Part shown: positions 32,101 to 45,639 of the stretch, piece after piece | Position numbering within the stretch: position 1 is the first letter of the stretch | How the letters are laid out: each line of letters opens with the position of its first letter | DNA from: Hysterangium stoloniferum | Lineage: Eukaryota; Basidiomycota; Agaricomycetes; Hysterangiales; Hysterangiaceae | NCBI GenBank assembly: GCA_015178975.1 | Contig: WHVD01000063.1 | Coordinates: 186,001 to 250,000 of the forward strand | Direction of reading: 5' to 3' | DNA: 64,000 nucleotides | Position numbers and translations under genes: made by a program | Notes under the pieces: generated by a model | What the model was told of the DNA's origin: nothing | Database searches by the model: none | What the model saw: the letters and a program-made list of their open reading frames with translations, nothing else

Positions 32101-32629
32101 CCATAGCATCGCATACACATATACGCGTGTGGTGAAAAATGTGCTCGTACGATGAAAGGCAAAATATAAGCGGGTGGTCTAGTCCGATATACGATCTGGT
32201 AGTGTTCCCGTTTGGGGTATGAGCATTACCGGGTTTTGTCAAATGGAACTCGCCTATCTTGGATCTGTCTCGAACACGTTCATCCTTTGGCTTGACAATT
32301 TTCCTCGATTCTACTATTCATGTCGACTGAGATAAGTTATACATTGGAAGTTCTTTCGTTACATTCAAATACTGATTCAGTATTAGCTATCATATTTGTC
32401 ATAGGTATCCCAAATATTAGTCGATTCCACTATTCGTGTCGACTGAGCTATCGTATTTGTTAAATATATAACGTTCTTACTTAATTACATTACTAAACGG
32501 GTCAAGTCTATGAGTATTAGTAGATGACTGCTACAAGTTAAGTATACTATCACATGATTACCCAAGGTCATTATGTCTACGAACTGTTGCACTACGTGTA
32601 CACTACATGCGCCTACCTGTTAAACCTTC
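32101..32629. other. No gene seen
   Basis: AT-rich sequence between the Copia remnant and the sedolisin stop codon. It includes two near copies of ATTCATGTCGACTGAG (around 32325 and 32432) but no coding or RNA feature I can support. Confidence 0.4.
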
Positions 32630-34835
32630 TTACAAACCAAATGCAGCCTTCAGCTTGGGGAAGTTGGGCGTACCGAATCCGGTAACCTGGTAGGAAAAGC
32701 ATAAGCAGCAGCATAGATGAAGGCCGTCGAATACTCACAGGGTCCCAACCAGTCTTGGCCTAAGGGAAGGGGTGAATAACACAGTCAACTTGTGCAATCG
32801 CCCAAGCAAGTTAGCGCATATGACGTACTGGGAACCCGCTGGTCCCGCAACCTGGGTTACTACCGGTAGTAACATCATTGAAAACACCAGGATTGGCGTA
32901 GATGAAGGGATTGAAAAATCCCACGACGGGCTTTCCAGCCGCGAGGAGCTCAGCATTAAGCAACGCAATGATGCTGGCGGTAAAGGGGCTCGAGCACGAA
33001 GTGCCGTCAACAAGTCCCGACTGTCCCCCATTAAAGATGACAAATTTCTTTCCTTGGGCAGAAATATCGGGGAAGCCACGACCCGTCTTTACAAATTTGC
33101 CAGAATTCGTGGTTCCAAGGGCAGTCAAATAGTTGCTGACAGCGGTGTTTTGGTAGCTTGGCCGGGCGAAAAGGGCAGAGAAACCACCGGATGAAAAGCT
33201 AGCAGAAGTCTCGGTGACTCCTGTGGTCGCTCCGATCTGTGTGCCATTTGACTTAGTCGAATGTCAGTTCTCTATCGAGTGCACACCTACCGAAGTCACG
33301 AAGGGACATCCAGAGGGGAAGGTTGGGATGAAAGTGGTGCAGGTTTGGGATTGGGAGCCAGAGACACCACCATCTCCTGAAGAGAAGAGAATTGAGGTAC
33401 CACGAGCACCGAGTTGCATGTATGCATTGCAAAGGGAGCTAATTATCATGGAAATAAGAGCTTTTCGACAAAATGTGTGTAATTCTTACTTTGCAATAGA
33501 AGAGGGGATGCCAGGTTCGTTAAATCCGTAACTAGTAGACAAGACTTGCGGGGGGCTCGCTTCGTTGAGCAAACTGTTGATGATGTCAAGGAAGCCGTCG
33601 ATTCCATCCACATTGTTCGGACCGACAGAGATAAATGTCACTGGAATGCCACCTGCAACACCGACTGTGTATTGAATGTCCAAGTTCTACATTGAATTTG
33701 AGAGATGGTGTAAGGCAAAGAAAAAAAAGAAACGTACAGCTTCAATACCAGCTTCGTTAACTCCTTGAGGGTTACTTCCGCCGTCAATAAATTGTGTGCC
33801 GAATGTAGTTGTGGAGGGGATATCCGTGCGGAAATTCGTCAAAAAGCTCTGATATATTGGACATCGAATAATTTGATAAGCCAATGAACAGATCCAAACA
33901 CACCTTAAGATCGGCTGTTTGGGCGAACTGGTCGATGAAACCAGAAACCCCGATCTTGCTGCCTGCTGCAGAGACCGAGGTGGGGATGCCATATAAGGCT
34001 TGGACTATATTTTCATGATAGAATGATCAACAAATATGATAACAAATCGAAGTAACATGCTACATACGACAAGCAGGTGTAATCTCGGTATTGCATGACG
34101 CGGGAGCAGCGCCAGGGGTAGGAGTAACGCTAGCGGTAAGGTTGCTTATCGGTTTGGGGACGAACACTTTGGGAGGTGGTCCCTCGAGCACAGGGAATCT
34201 ATGGTGAAATTTTAACTATCTACCAGCTCAGAAATGAGAATATCTGCGTACGCAATTGTGGGGTGGATAAAGTCGATCTTTTCCTTCAGCGAGGAGGGGA
34301 TGGAATATGTGAGTGTCCGAATAGCCTGTGTTCCTGTCTCCTTGTGAGTAAAGACGGTGAAATCAGCATCGAATATGTCGTTAGCTTGTGAGACGGAGAT
34401 CGAGAAACTGAGCCAGTCCCCAGCTGGAGAGATCGTGGTTGCCTTGATTTTATGAGCATCAAGGAAATCCTGCACAGCTGAGGCGGTCTCCGGCGTCGGT
34501 GCCACAAAAGCCTCAACCTACAAATTCGTGAATTTCTTTGTGACACTTGGATCAGGGAAATATGGAACTACCTCTTCTTTGCTCAAATGTTGGCCGTACT
34601 GGGCGCTGTCAGGCGTCGAAACGGCATAGAGGGCCTTCTCAAGGCCTGGCAAGTTGTTAGACACAATTGCCATACGCAATGACAACAGAGTGCTGGGGGA
34701 TGCTGGGCCATTCTGTACGAAGCCACTCGGGATAGCTTCACGACGCTCATGGAGTAAAAGCTCGAGGTCAGCGGGGGAGGTCTGGACCAATGCAAAAACG
34801 GAGACAAGGGAGATAAAGAGACTGGTGGTGACCAT
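32630..34835 (-). CDS. Sedolisin family S53 tripeptidyl-peptidase, copy C (inverted)
   Basis: Third intact member of the local sedolisin set, on the minus strand. Ten exons join in frame: 34835-34572, 34517-34252, 34198-34068, 34004-33904, 33848-33738, 33686-33490, 33438-33291, 33236-32829, 32759-32739 and 32686-32630. Every exon has the same length as in copies A and B, giving 567 aa; introns are 51-69 bp. Signal peptide, prodomain, catalytic Glu/Asp pair (GIEA-NLD across an intron), oxyanion Asp (SSGDGG), Ser motif (DGTSCSSP) and calcium loop (GWDPVTGFGTPNF) are all present. It is clearly more diverged from A and B than they are from each other (for example ADLELLLHERREAIP against [15 protein letters not shown]), so it split earlier. 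It looks functional and secreted. Confidence 0.93.
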
Positions 34836-37800
34836 TATACGTTTGGCGACTGCTAGGTAGGCTGGGAGAAAAATAATATTCGGGTGGGGGTTATATGCTT
34901 TGCTTCCGATATCCCAGATATTTATTTTGAAGCCAATGGACTCAATGGACCCGAAACATAGGTACATATAAGCGTACGAGGAAATGAGCTAAATACCCCT
35001 GCAAAGACCGATGCATATGGCTTCCATCAGTCTGCCCCCAGGATTGCTCCTTTCAATGAATATTCTTGTCCTGGATCGATTCATCAAATGAGTGTCAGGG
35101 GCAAGTAAACAATGCGCACGTCCAAATATACGACCAGTTCAAGTCCGAAAAGACAGTAGCAAATAAGACCTTCAGGCATAGGTTTGAGAACCAATCAAGT
35201 GAGATTCACTTGGCCCAAGTTGAGTACAAGCTCGCCTACATGCATCTAGTAGCAATTTGCTGAACATGAGATATGTAGACTCGTCACCAGTATTAATGCC
35301 TATAATAGGATCCATAATAAACACATGTTCACTAGTATGCAGCTATAAGGATAGCCGAAGGAGTGAGAAATGACGAAATAACTCTAACATGCCACAATGT
35401 TTGCCACCCTAAGTGGCCAATGATTTTCTCGAGCTGTGTTAATTACCAGGTTCGTAGTAGTTTTAGGGGAGAGGTTGCTTAGAGGTTTTCAGCAGTCAAA
35501 CTCGCCCGAGCTAGGAGGAGCCTGGATGAGCTAAGCTTCTGAGTAAGTGATGCATGCTGGCTCCTATGGGATTAGGGATGTTGTCATGCAACTGAGCTGA
35601 AAGCTACTAGCACGTGTATAGAACCGATAACGAAGCTCCTCCTAACCTAACGAAGGCCCAGACATTTGCAGTATCTTTAGACTCCTAACCAGTGAGGTTC
35701 TTCTACGTCCCCAATCTGGCAATCGTATTGGGGTCATCGCGCAATTAGAAGCATATCATCTCGTGGTCTGTGATTGTAATGCCCCTCGGTTTTGTCTATA
35801 GACACGAATGCCGCCGTAACATGTGCTGCCATGTCGAAATTGGTCGAATTTGCAGCTAGATAGTAAATATAAGTTCTTTCTGTTATTGATTGATTGCAGT
35901 ACCATCCGTATGAGACTAGTGAAATAGCGACAGGCTCGAAAATCACCTCGGGCTATTCTTATCTTCTCGGCAGTGAGTATGATGTCATGCACATCAGCAA
36001 TAATCGAGGCACTCCAAGCCAATTAGCTTTGTTTAGCCTGCTTACCTGCCAGGCCTCAAACTTCCTCTAGCCCTTCAAACCATCCAGCCCCACTGACGGC
36101 TGCCATGTTGCAAGTTTGCTTATTAACATTGACAAGTTCATCAGGCAGATGAACTTAACGTCACCATTTGCAAGTGCGGGAGGGTGTCACACTATCACAT
36201 CTCGTACCGCACTTCAAAACGCGCGAACCTCGACTGGCCCCTCACTCCCATCGTTTCCGGATGGACTCACTACTCTTAATTAGATCAGACTCTACGCCTC
36301 GAACTCCTTCATGCCAGGATACAATTCTCTTTGACCCATTCCTTAGGTGCTATGATGTCCTATCCCCTGGCACTACACGGAAGGAAATCATTCGTGCCCC
36401 AATCGATGAAACATGTTTCGAAGCCCTAATAAGTTCACCTCCCTTTGAAAGTATCAGTACGTAAATTTCACAGTGACTCCAAAAACACACCGATATCCAG
36501 TGGTCTATAGTTTGGTTTCACGGCCACCGCGGGCCTCTGCTCCTGTGCCTGTCGCACCAGATTACAATGTACACACTCACTTGTCGACTTGAGAATGTAA
36601 GTTGGTACATTACATGATAAGTAAGATCTTGACTGCCGTAGCGCATCGCCGACTCTCGTACACCCCATACTCGCTGGCACCATAATTACCGAAAATAATA
36701 TTCAAAGATTCATTCTGGCCTAGGCACGTATACACACCCCCTTTTTTTTTCCGTGTTGCCATGCCGCATTACAGCCTACCACTTGGACCCTTCGAATTTC
36801 CAAGACCTCAATACATTTCAGAAAATCATACATCTATGAGGCAGGTCTCAATGACATCACCTCAAAATCAATCCCTTTTACAATTTCTCTGGATAAAAAT
36901 GGTAACGTCTAAACTTATCCGACCATGATACTATTTGTGGACATAGTGACAAGACACACGTCATTTTTTACCCCATATATGTACATACTGCAAATAACAT
37001 TTATGGTAGCAAAGTTTGTTCGAACGTACCTTGCGTCATGAAATAAAACAGTAGATGCGGGAAGCCAAGCCAGACATTCAGTTGTATTTCAATGACCCCA
37101 CCAAAGCCAAAGGAATGGATTTCTCCAGATCACTTGAATAGATCTTGATGTGTTACCTGCGACCTTTTGTGCCAGAGGCCCTTTTGCACTTCAACGACAT
37201 GAACGAATTTCCGTTCGTTGGTACGGCTTTCTGGATTCATTTCCTCGCAACCAATCAGTTAGCCAGATTTGAACATGCGGCCACTGCGCCATTGAGCAGG
37301 GAAAGTATAAGGCAACAAGACATGCATGACCTAAACACATCCTTATCGACGACCACAGAAGCGCAGGTACTGTATATAATTCCATCCATTGTTTTCCACC
37401 ATCGTTAGTGTCGATGCAACCTTGAAAGTTTGGGACTGGGACACAGGACAGTTGGGGTGAACCTTGTAAGGACACATTGGCTTTAAAATAGATTATGGGC
37501 TTTGGAATAGATTATGGGCTTTGGAATAGATTATGGGCTTTGGAATAGATTATGGGCTTTGGAATATAGATTATGGGCTTTGGAATAGATTATGGGGGCG
37601 ACTCAAATAGAAATAATATTGGCATGTTTGTTGAAAAGCGTTGATCACTGATTGAGGCTATGGACAGCCCCGTATGCAAGTTTTGATAATCATTCTCGAC
37701 ACATCATAATTTCACAATAAGGTCATGCAACCTCACGAGAACATGAACTATTTGAAGGTACTAGCGTAATGATTTAAATGCATCCCTTCATTCGCACCAT

Positions 37801-38091
37801 CCACCCCCTGTCACCATTTGCATTCAATTTCTCCGCTGTCAGTTCAATTCGCACACTGAAGAGCATATTCGGGTGGAGCCGAGCGGGCATACGATTCATG
37901 CAAGCTTTTGCACAAACAGTTAGTTGGCAACGTTCCGATCAAAGAATTCAAAGCTCATATTTTGATTACAAAACGAGTGTCCTGCGGCACTTTAATCTGC
38001 ATAACACGCCGGAACTTGATGCCATCAGATCTCCTTGGGAACATCGGGGTGCTACCAATGGACTAGGAACTCAGCGATGATGAGGACCGGG
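34836..38091. other. Upstream region of copy C and gene-poor spacer
   Basis: 35330-35470 is an inverted, diverged match to the region upstream of copies A and B (ACATGTTCAC, GAAGGAGTGAGAAATGAC, AACATGCCACA), so the ancestral duplication included promoter sequence. Around 35885-35905 a match to the 38-bp block present only in copy A occurs in inverted form. From 36000 to 38080 I see no gene; frames are short and lack recognisable domains. A minisatellite lies at 37479-37594. Confidence 0.5.
37479..37594. repeat. 19-bp minisatellite, about six units
   Basis: Tandem copies of GGCTTTGGAATAGATTATG. Unit 1 has TTTAAAATAG, and unit 5 has a 2-bp TA insertion. The other units are identical. Confidence 0.92.
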
Positions 38092-39202
38092 GACCATGAT
38101 TCCCAGACTGAATGCCCTCATCAAACCGGAGTCTTGCCGATGCATGTGATAAACCAATTGTACAAAGACCCAAAAAATACGGTTCTCAACTTGTTTTGAC
38201 TATCTGTCAAGCTGGCAACATCGACCAATCTCGACGCTGCAGCACATGCTACGGCGGCATGCGTGTCGAAGCCAGAACAGGCGCGTGACAATTACAGATT
38301 ACGAGATGATATACAGTGCTTCGGATTGCGCAACGACCCCCATATTATTGGTAGGTCCGGGAGGATCCTTCACTGAGGAGTACTCTAAAATACTCAAATT
38401 GTCTGGGCAGTCTTCACCAAAGTTAGGAGGAACTCCCTTATCGGTATGGCACGCTCTCAGCCCAGTTCATGACAGGATTCCCATCAAACCACAAAAATAA
38501 CCTGATAAGACTCCTAGCTCATGCAGGCTCCTTCTCCTAGCACTGGCGAGGTAGACTTTGAAAAATCTCTAAGCAACCTCGAAGTATCATGTCGTTCTCC
38601 CCACAACTATTAAGTACCACGTATTAACACAGCTGAGGAAAACCATCGGCCAATTCAGGCAGCAAACGCTATGGCATGCTAGAGTCATTTCTCACTTCTT
38701 CGGCTAACTATGTATCTTTATAGTGAGCATGTGTTCACGATGTATCCTGTCATAGGCAACCAATGGTGCTGACGAGTCTAGTGTTCCATGTATATAATTC
38801 AGCGACTTGCTTATTGGTCGCGTGTGGCAGTTTCCCAAGCGTATACAGTACTTCTCCTATTTGTTAAATCAGTCTCATTCCTATGACTGGTTCCCAAACC
38901 TATGACTGACGGTCTGGTTCGCTACTGCCTGTTCAGATCTGTACTAGTCTTACATCTGGGCTCATGCATTGTTTACTCGCCCCCTCGCCCCTGGCAATCT
39001 ACTCAAGTGGAGTAATGTAATCAATCAGAACGAGGATATACGTTGGAAGAAACATTCGTAGATGGGGACAGATTCAGGCAACATGCATGAGTCTTTGCGC
39101 CCCCCCCCCCTGGCCTGGCTCTTTGTCTCGCCGGCTTATCTGTACGCAAGGTCCGAGTCTATTGAACGCAAAATAAAGATATGGAATATTGGAAGAAATG
39201 CA

Positions 39203-39208
39203 TATAAA
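39203..39208 (+). promoter_or_regulatory. TATA box of sedolisin gene B
   Basis: TATAAA 62 bp before the ATG at 39265, at the same place as in copy A. Confidence 0.6.
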
Positions 39209-39264
39209 CACCCACTCAAAGATGGGTTTTCTTCACATCTTACCCAGCGATTCCCAGAGGCAGA

Positions 39265-41466
39265 ATGGTTATCACCAGTCTCCTCATATCCCTTGTCTCG
39301 ATTTTTGCATTGGGCCAAGCCTCCCCCGCTCACAGCGATCTTGTACTCCATGAGCGTCGTCAAGCGATCCCGAGTGGCTTCGTAAAGAATGGACCAGCAT
39401 CCCCCGACACTCTGTTATCTTTGCGTATGGCACTTGTGTCTAACAACTTGCCAGGCCTTGAGGAGGCTCTCTATGCCGTTTCAACACCTGACAGTGCCTT
39501 ATACGGCCAACATCTGACCAAAGAAGAGGTAAATACATATTTCCCTGATTCAAGCTTCGAAAAATAATTCACGAATGGCTAGGTTGAGACTTTTGTGGCA
39601 CCGACGCCGGAAACCACGGCAGCTGTGAAGGAGTTCCTAGCTGCTAACAAAATCAAGGCGACCACCGTCACTCCAGCTGGAGACTGGCTCAGTTTTTCGA
39701 TCCCCGTCTCTCAGGCTAACGACCTCTTGAATGCTGACTTCACCATATTCACTGACGAGGAGACAGGGATACAGGCTATTCGGACCCTTGCATATTCCAT
39801 TCCCTCCTCTCTGAAGGGAAAGATCGACTTGATCCACCCCACCATTGCGTATGTAGATCCTCTCGTATCTGAGCTAATAAATAGTTGAAATTGCACCATA
39901 GATTCCCCGTGCTCAAGGGACCACCCCCCTCCGTGTTTGTCCCGAGGCCGATAACCAATATTACCGCTAGCGTCAACCCTTCCGCTGGCACTGTCCCCGC
40001 GTCATGCAATACAGAGATCACACCTGCTTGTCGTATGTGGGATGTTGCTTCGGGTTGTTATCACATTTTTTGATCATTCGATCGTGGAAATATAGTGGAA
40101 GCCTTATACGGAATTCCCGCCTCAGCCACTGCAACAGGCAGCAAGATCGGGGTTTCTGGTTTCATCAACCAGTTCGCCCAAACAGCCGATCTCATGGTTT
40201 GTCAAGCCCAGTTCACTGACTCTTCAAAATAATTGTCGGATGATTTATCAGAGCTTTTTGACGAATTTCCGCACGGATATCCCCTCCACGACTACATTCG
40301 CTACGCAATTTATTGACGGCGGAAAAAACACTCAAGGGCGTAATAAGGCTGGCATCGAAGCTGTACCGTTTTTTCTTTCTTTCTCTGCCTTATTTCTCTT
40401 CTCACACCCAATGTAGAATTTGGACATTCAATACACAGTCGGTATGGCGGGTGGCATCCCAGTGACATTTATCTCTGTCGGTCCGAACAATGTGGATGGA
40501 ATCGACGGCTTCCTTGACATCATCACCACTTTGCTCAACGAAGCGAGCCCCCCGCAAGTCTTGTCTACTAGTTACGGATTTAACGAACCTGGCATCCCCT
40601 CTTCTATTGCAAAGTAAGAATTACACACATTTTGTCGAAAAGCTCTTATTTCCATGATAATTAGCTCCCTTTGCAATGCATACATGCAACTCGGTGCTCG
40701 TGGTACTTCAATTATCTTCTCTTCAGGAGATGGTGGTGTGTCTGGCTCCCAATCCCAAACCTGCACCACTTTCATCCCAACCTTCCCCTCTGGATGTCCC
40801 TTCGTGACTTCGGTAGGTGTGCACTCGATAGAGAACTAACATTCGACTAAGTCAAATGACACACAGATCGGAGCGACCACAGGAGTCACCGAGACTTCTG
40901 CTAGCTTCTCATCCGGTGGTTTCTCTGCCCTTTTCACCCGGCCAAGCTACCAAAACACCGCCGTCACCAACTATTTGACTGCCCTTGGAACCACGAATGC
41001 CGGCAAGTTCGTCAGTACGGGTCGTGCCTTCCCCGATATCTCTGCCCAAGGAGAGAATTTCATCATCTTTAATGGGGGACGGTCAGGACTTGTCGACGGC
41101 ACTTCGTGCTCCGCCCCGCTCACCTCCAGCATCATTGCCTTGCTTAATGCTGAGCTCCTCGCGGCTGGAAAGCCCGTCGTGGGATTCTTCAACCCCTTCA
41201 TCTACGCCAACCCTAGCGTTTTCAACGATGTTACTACTGGTAGCAACCCAGGTTGCAACACCAACGGATTCCCGGTACGTTATATGTCAGCTCTCTTGAG
41301 AACTTGCAAAGACTGACGGTGTTATTTTTTCCTCCTTTCAGGCCAAGGCTGGTTGGGACCCTGTGAGTCTTCCGCGTCTTTCACTTATATTGTTCCTTAT
41401 GTTTCTTAGGTCACCGGAGTTGGTACTCCCAACTTCCCCAAGTTGAAGGCTGCATTTGGCTTGTAG
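39265..41466 (+). CDS. Sedolisin family S53 tripeptidyl-peptidase, copy B
   Basis: Recent duplicate of the gene at 3993-6193. Exons are 39265-39528, 39583-39848, 39902-40032, 40096-40196, 40252-40362, 40417-40613, 40665-40812, 40867-41274, 41342-41362 and 41410-41466, all in frame, giving 567 aa. Catalytic Glu290, Asp294 and Ser486, oxyanion Asp379 and the calcium loop are unchanged. Differences from A cluster in exons 1, 2 and 5 (for example GGKNTQGRNKAGIEA against [15 protein letters not shown]), while exons 7-10 are almost identical. Intron 4 has a GTTTGT donor instead of GTGTGT. It is predicted to be secreted and active, like copy A. Confidence 0.93.
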
Positions 41467-43272
41467 GAATGTTTTATTTTCAGTTATTCTGATTGAGATT
41501 TGTGGGCTCGGTGGCAGAGCAATGTACATTGATGTAATAATGATGTTAAATGAGAAGCCTATCAAATTGCGTACTGGTTGAGCACTTCATTTGCTTTTCT
41601 CACTTTTCTAGGAGGCTTTTATACACTAGAGACTGCGGTCGCTCAAAACGCGACCGCGATCGAGATCGAGATGCGCCGCCGCATCTCCCCAGCTCATCGT
41701 TCTTCTTCAAAATCAAATTCGACGAGCCATACATGTGGTTAACCAATCATTTCCAACCTGTGAAAAGTCCATTGAATATCGCCCAGCCAATTTGCCAATA
41801 TCATGAGTGTAGTTTTTGCTTAAAGAGGTAGGTTTCCCGTTATTTAGAAACAGGCTCAGACCTGTCGGTTCTAAACTGACTTTCAGTCTTTTTTAACGTT
41901 TAGAGATGTTGATATATAACTGAAATAACTGAAATATAATATATATTCAACACTAGCATTTCAAATATTTACTCATTGTATCAGGTAGCTAGAATTCTAT
42001 TGTTCCGTTTACATGCCTCCGATCCAATGATTCAATGTGGTGTAACCATCATAACCTTCAATCTCCATGGGTTAAAAATGTATTCAAATAGTAAAGGGAT
42101 TAAAGTGGGGGAAAAGAATATTCAAAATAGAGGCCAACATGAATCTCCAAGAAGTCCACACTACAACTCACAAACAGTGAATTGCAATTTGACTGTGTGT
42201 AAACTGTGTAAATAGTAAACACCGTGTGTCTCATGTTGCCACTGTCACCAGCCAGAAGAGTCATTAACAGCATTAACAGACCACATACATTGGATGGGAA
42301 TGATAGGGCTGATATGATGTCCCCTTGTTTTACCTTTGCATCAATTTGGCTTCATCAACTTGGTGGTGCTTGTGACTTAGAAGAAGTTGATCATCCAAGC
42401 TGCCTATGTGAATTGATGGATGACAAGAAATCAATGGATGTTTTTCCTATATGCTAGCAACCTCTAAACTTTTGACAATGTTCCATAATCCAATTTGTGC
42501 CTGCATGGGTGTTATTCATGATCTAGTGACAGATTTGTTCTCAGAGGTTGGTTGTTTCTTGCTTGTTAAGTGTAAATTGAGCATTAGTGCCACTGGGGCC
42601 AGAACTGGGAGGCATGAGGAGTCATGGAGAATGGTAGATTGTTGGTGGAGAATTCATCAGTATGATGTTAGCTTGTGGGGGTTGAGCTGCACAGCATATG
42701 AGCATATATATAAGTTATATTTTATAGAAATTTGCAAGTGTCAAGGTCAGGCTAAACTAAGACATATATCAGAGGTGGAGGATTCACTGATGTTAGAAGG
42801 ACTTAAGATTCAACTGTCCTTATTTCAAATAATATCAGTAAAGTGGTTTGACTATTGGAACTGTTGGCCATGATCTGGTTTGCTCCTGTCTCTTTTTTTG
42901 GCTTTAGAGGATAGGTGCTGGGCTGCTGGCCATGCTCTGGTTTGCTCCCATCCCCTTTTTGGCTGGAGAGGATCAGTGCTAGCTCCTGAAGGCTCTGAGA
43001 GTGCTAGTATGGTGTAGAAGATAAATTCAACCTTGTGTAGCTGAGTAGTAGGGGTGTGAAATTGAGAAGGTATCCGGATTACACAAAGAGGTAGAGATGG
43101 GGAACCCAGGGCTCTGAGAGTATGCTATGTCTTGTCAGAGGGCCCACAGGTTCCAGGAATATGCTGGTGTCAAGTTTACTAGGACAAATAAGTGGAATAT
43201 TAGGTGGGTGCTAAGTTAATTTTCTTATTGGATTGTAAGTACAAACATTTACTAGACTATATACAACTAATG

Positions 43273-44116
43273 ATTATTGTACTACAAATCCAGTGAGATA
43301 AAAAGATGAAATGGGTGAACAAGAAACAAGGCAGGGTTGACCATACTGAGAACAAGGGTCAGGACAGAAATGGGAGAAATGTTACATAGGACTGGAAAAC
43401 CTGCCGGGCTCTGGACCCCATCCTACATGCACCTGACTCGCTATACCAAGTTACAGCTAAACTGGAAAACCTGCCAGGACCCAGATGTCAAGCCCATCTA
43501 CACCCAACCCTCTGTGTCTCATGCATCACTCCGCCAGGACCCACACACATCAAAGCTTGTCTATGTCTGACCCTGTTCCACATACCAGTCACCAGGCTCC
43601 ACCCAGATAATCCAACAGCTCTCTAACTGAGTCCCAATCCCATTATGGTCTAATGACCTGTCATGTTTTGGACTCCACCTCCATTCCCCTAACACATAAT
43701 TTGGTGTTTACTTATCTCATTTCATGATTACTTGTTTGGATCTCATTATTACCGGATTTGGTATTGCATACATTCTACGGTCTATATAAACTAGTTAATG
43801 TTGTACATACAATCTGGTCAGAAAATCAACTAAGTTTTCAGAGTTACTTAGCATATATGTCAAGACCCATTCCCAGGAACTCCATGGAATATCCTTCAGA
43901 TATTATATTAGGTTCTGAACCATCTTCCAGACCAGTATAAAGATCCAGAATCCACTGGAACCCGACCCTCACCCTCAAGTCCCCTTTGACTCACATCCCA
44001 TTCTGTCAGTCTGCCCCCAACTAGACACCTTCTGTTATGACCCAGAAAACCTGCTGGACTCCAGACTCCACCCTATATACACCTGACACTCTGTATCTCA
44101 TGGACCAGTCACCTAT
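43273..44116. repeat. Mosaic of LTR remnants
   Basis: 43384-43856 begins TGTTACATAGGACTGG and has a family-1-like layout (TCTATATAAAC, then GGTCAGAAAAT near 43816). 43857-44112 matches 30281-30535 of the solo LTR in the Copia element (TGTCAAGACCCATTCCCAGG, then TGTTATGACC). At about 44113 it joins directly to the last 74 bp of a family-1 LTR. No coding sequence. Confidence 0.65.
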
Positions 44117-44342
44117 GTATAAGCTAAAGCCATGTCCTACTGGATATTCTGCAGGTTTCTCTGGAAACCCGCCATGTACGTACCCTAACAGTATTTTCTG
44201 ACTAAGACTCGCAGATTGTTTTCAATATGCCACCAAGAAGAAAAGCGCACGCACAGCACAGGCATCATTACCTGGACCGTTGACTCTTCATTCCCTGTTA
44301 ACTTTGTATACCAGCCAGACGCTTGCAAACCAGTCGGAAACC

Positions 44343-45224
44343 ATGGAAGAAGCCTGTATCAAAGAAGTCCTGGAAAACCAGGACGAATCCGAGCACGAGG
44401 ATGAATCTGTGGCCCCCGACAAGGGCAAAGGTGTCGAAAATCCTCCGTCCAACGATCAACCGCCACTTTTGGATTCCGCCTCTGAGTATTTAGCAATCAC
44501 TTTAGAAAGGTTGATGAATCATATGCTTGGAGAAGGCAACAAGAAAGATCCAGAACCCCCACGGTCAAAAGTCAATGCTCCAGAACCCTTCACAGGTTCC
44601 AACCCAAACAAACTCCCTACTTTCCTCATGCAATGTCACTTCAATTTCCGTGATTGATCCACCACATTCTCCATGGACTCCCGAAAAGTCAACTACGCAC
44701 TTTCGTACTTGTCGGGATCCATGTTGAAATGGTTCAAACCCACTTTTAGCAGACTGTCCAAGGAAGAGCTGCTTTGGCTTGAAGATTGGGATGCTTTTGT
44801 TGAGGAGCTTGAAACCAACTTTGGCCCATATGACCTGACTGGAGAAGCCAAAAACAGTCTCACAAATCTTCGTATGAAGGACACGCAGCACATCACGGAC
44901 TACATCATCCAATTCAATAATCTTGCAGCTCGTTGTCAGTGGGGTGATCCCACTCTCTGCCACCAATTCTATGCCGGTCTGCCATCCTGCCTTAAAGATG
45001 AAATCTCGAAAGGAGAAGATGGCAAGCCAAAAACCTTGTCCCATATACACCTCAAAGCTCAAAACATGGATGCATGTTATTGGGAACGTCATGTGGAAGT
45101 TGCCCGTGAGACCTCCACAGACAAAGTAAACAAGTCCACAGCCAATAAAACCAACAACAATAACTCATTAACCAGCAACCAAAGCTCCACGCAATCTGAC
45201 AAGAAGAACAATAAAAAGCCTTCT

Positions 45225-45268
<44 letters not shown>

Positions 45269-45518
45269 GGGTCAACAGTCTGGCAAGCAAGCCAGAAAAC
45301 CCGACCTCACAGGCAAACTCAGACCCGATGGCAAATTAACCCCACAGGAAAGACAACGTCGTATGGACAATAACCTCTGTCTCTTGTGTGGGAAACCCAG
45401 TCATCGAGTCCCAGAATGTCTGCTGGCAAAAGAAAACTCTGCAAAGGGTCAAACAGCCAAGACCTCCACGGAAACCCCATCAAAGGACAAACTGGCTTCC
45501 GACTCGAAAAAAGAGTAA
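44343..45518 (+). pseudogene. E3 gag
   Basis: ATG at 44343, acidic N-terminus, then one TGA at 44655-44657 (the same position as in E1), then an uninterrupted Gag core (SYLSGSMLKWFKP, GPYDLTGEAKNS, ITDYIIQFNNLAARCQW). A longer Asn run follows, encoded by (AAC)n at about 45227-45268, then an intact CCHC knuckle CLLCGKPSHRVPEC. Length and order match E1 gag. Apart from the one TGA the frame is open, so it is the better copy. Confidence 0.85.
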
Positions 45519-45639
45519 GCAACCCTGTGGACTCCGCATGGGTTGGGGGTTGTGTTGCCTCTCCGTGCATTCAAGAGTTTACTCGTCTCAATGCATCCGC
45601 TCTTTCGCATTCTGATTCATTTTTTGTTAAACTTATGTC

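Larger units (their letters stand above)
38092..43272 (+). repeat. Segmental duplication copy B
   Basis: 5.2 kb matching 2802-8392 plus 29578-29772. It lacks the insertions found in copy A and so keeps their empty target sites: ACATG near 42136, AGCAA near 42457 and ATTAC near 43077. It contains sedolisin copy B and the two downstream hairpins (41635-41687). Confidence 0.92.

Noticed and set aside
36168..36464. 98-codon frame in the spacer as a gene
   Set aside because: No recognisable domain, no introns in frame, and no homology to other parts of the window.
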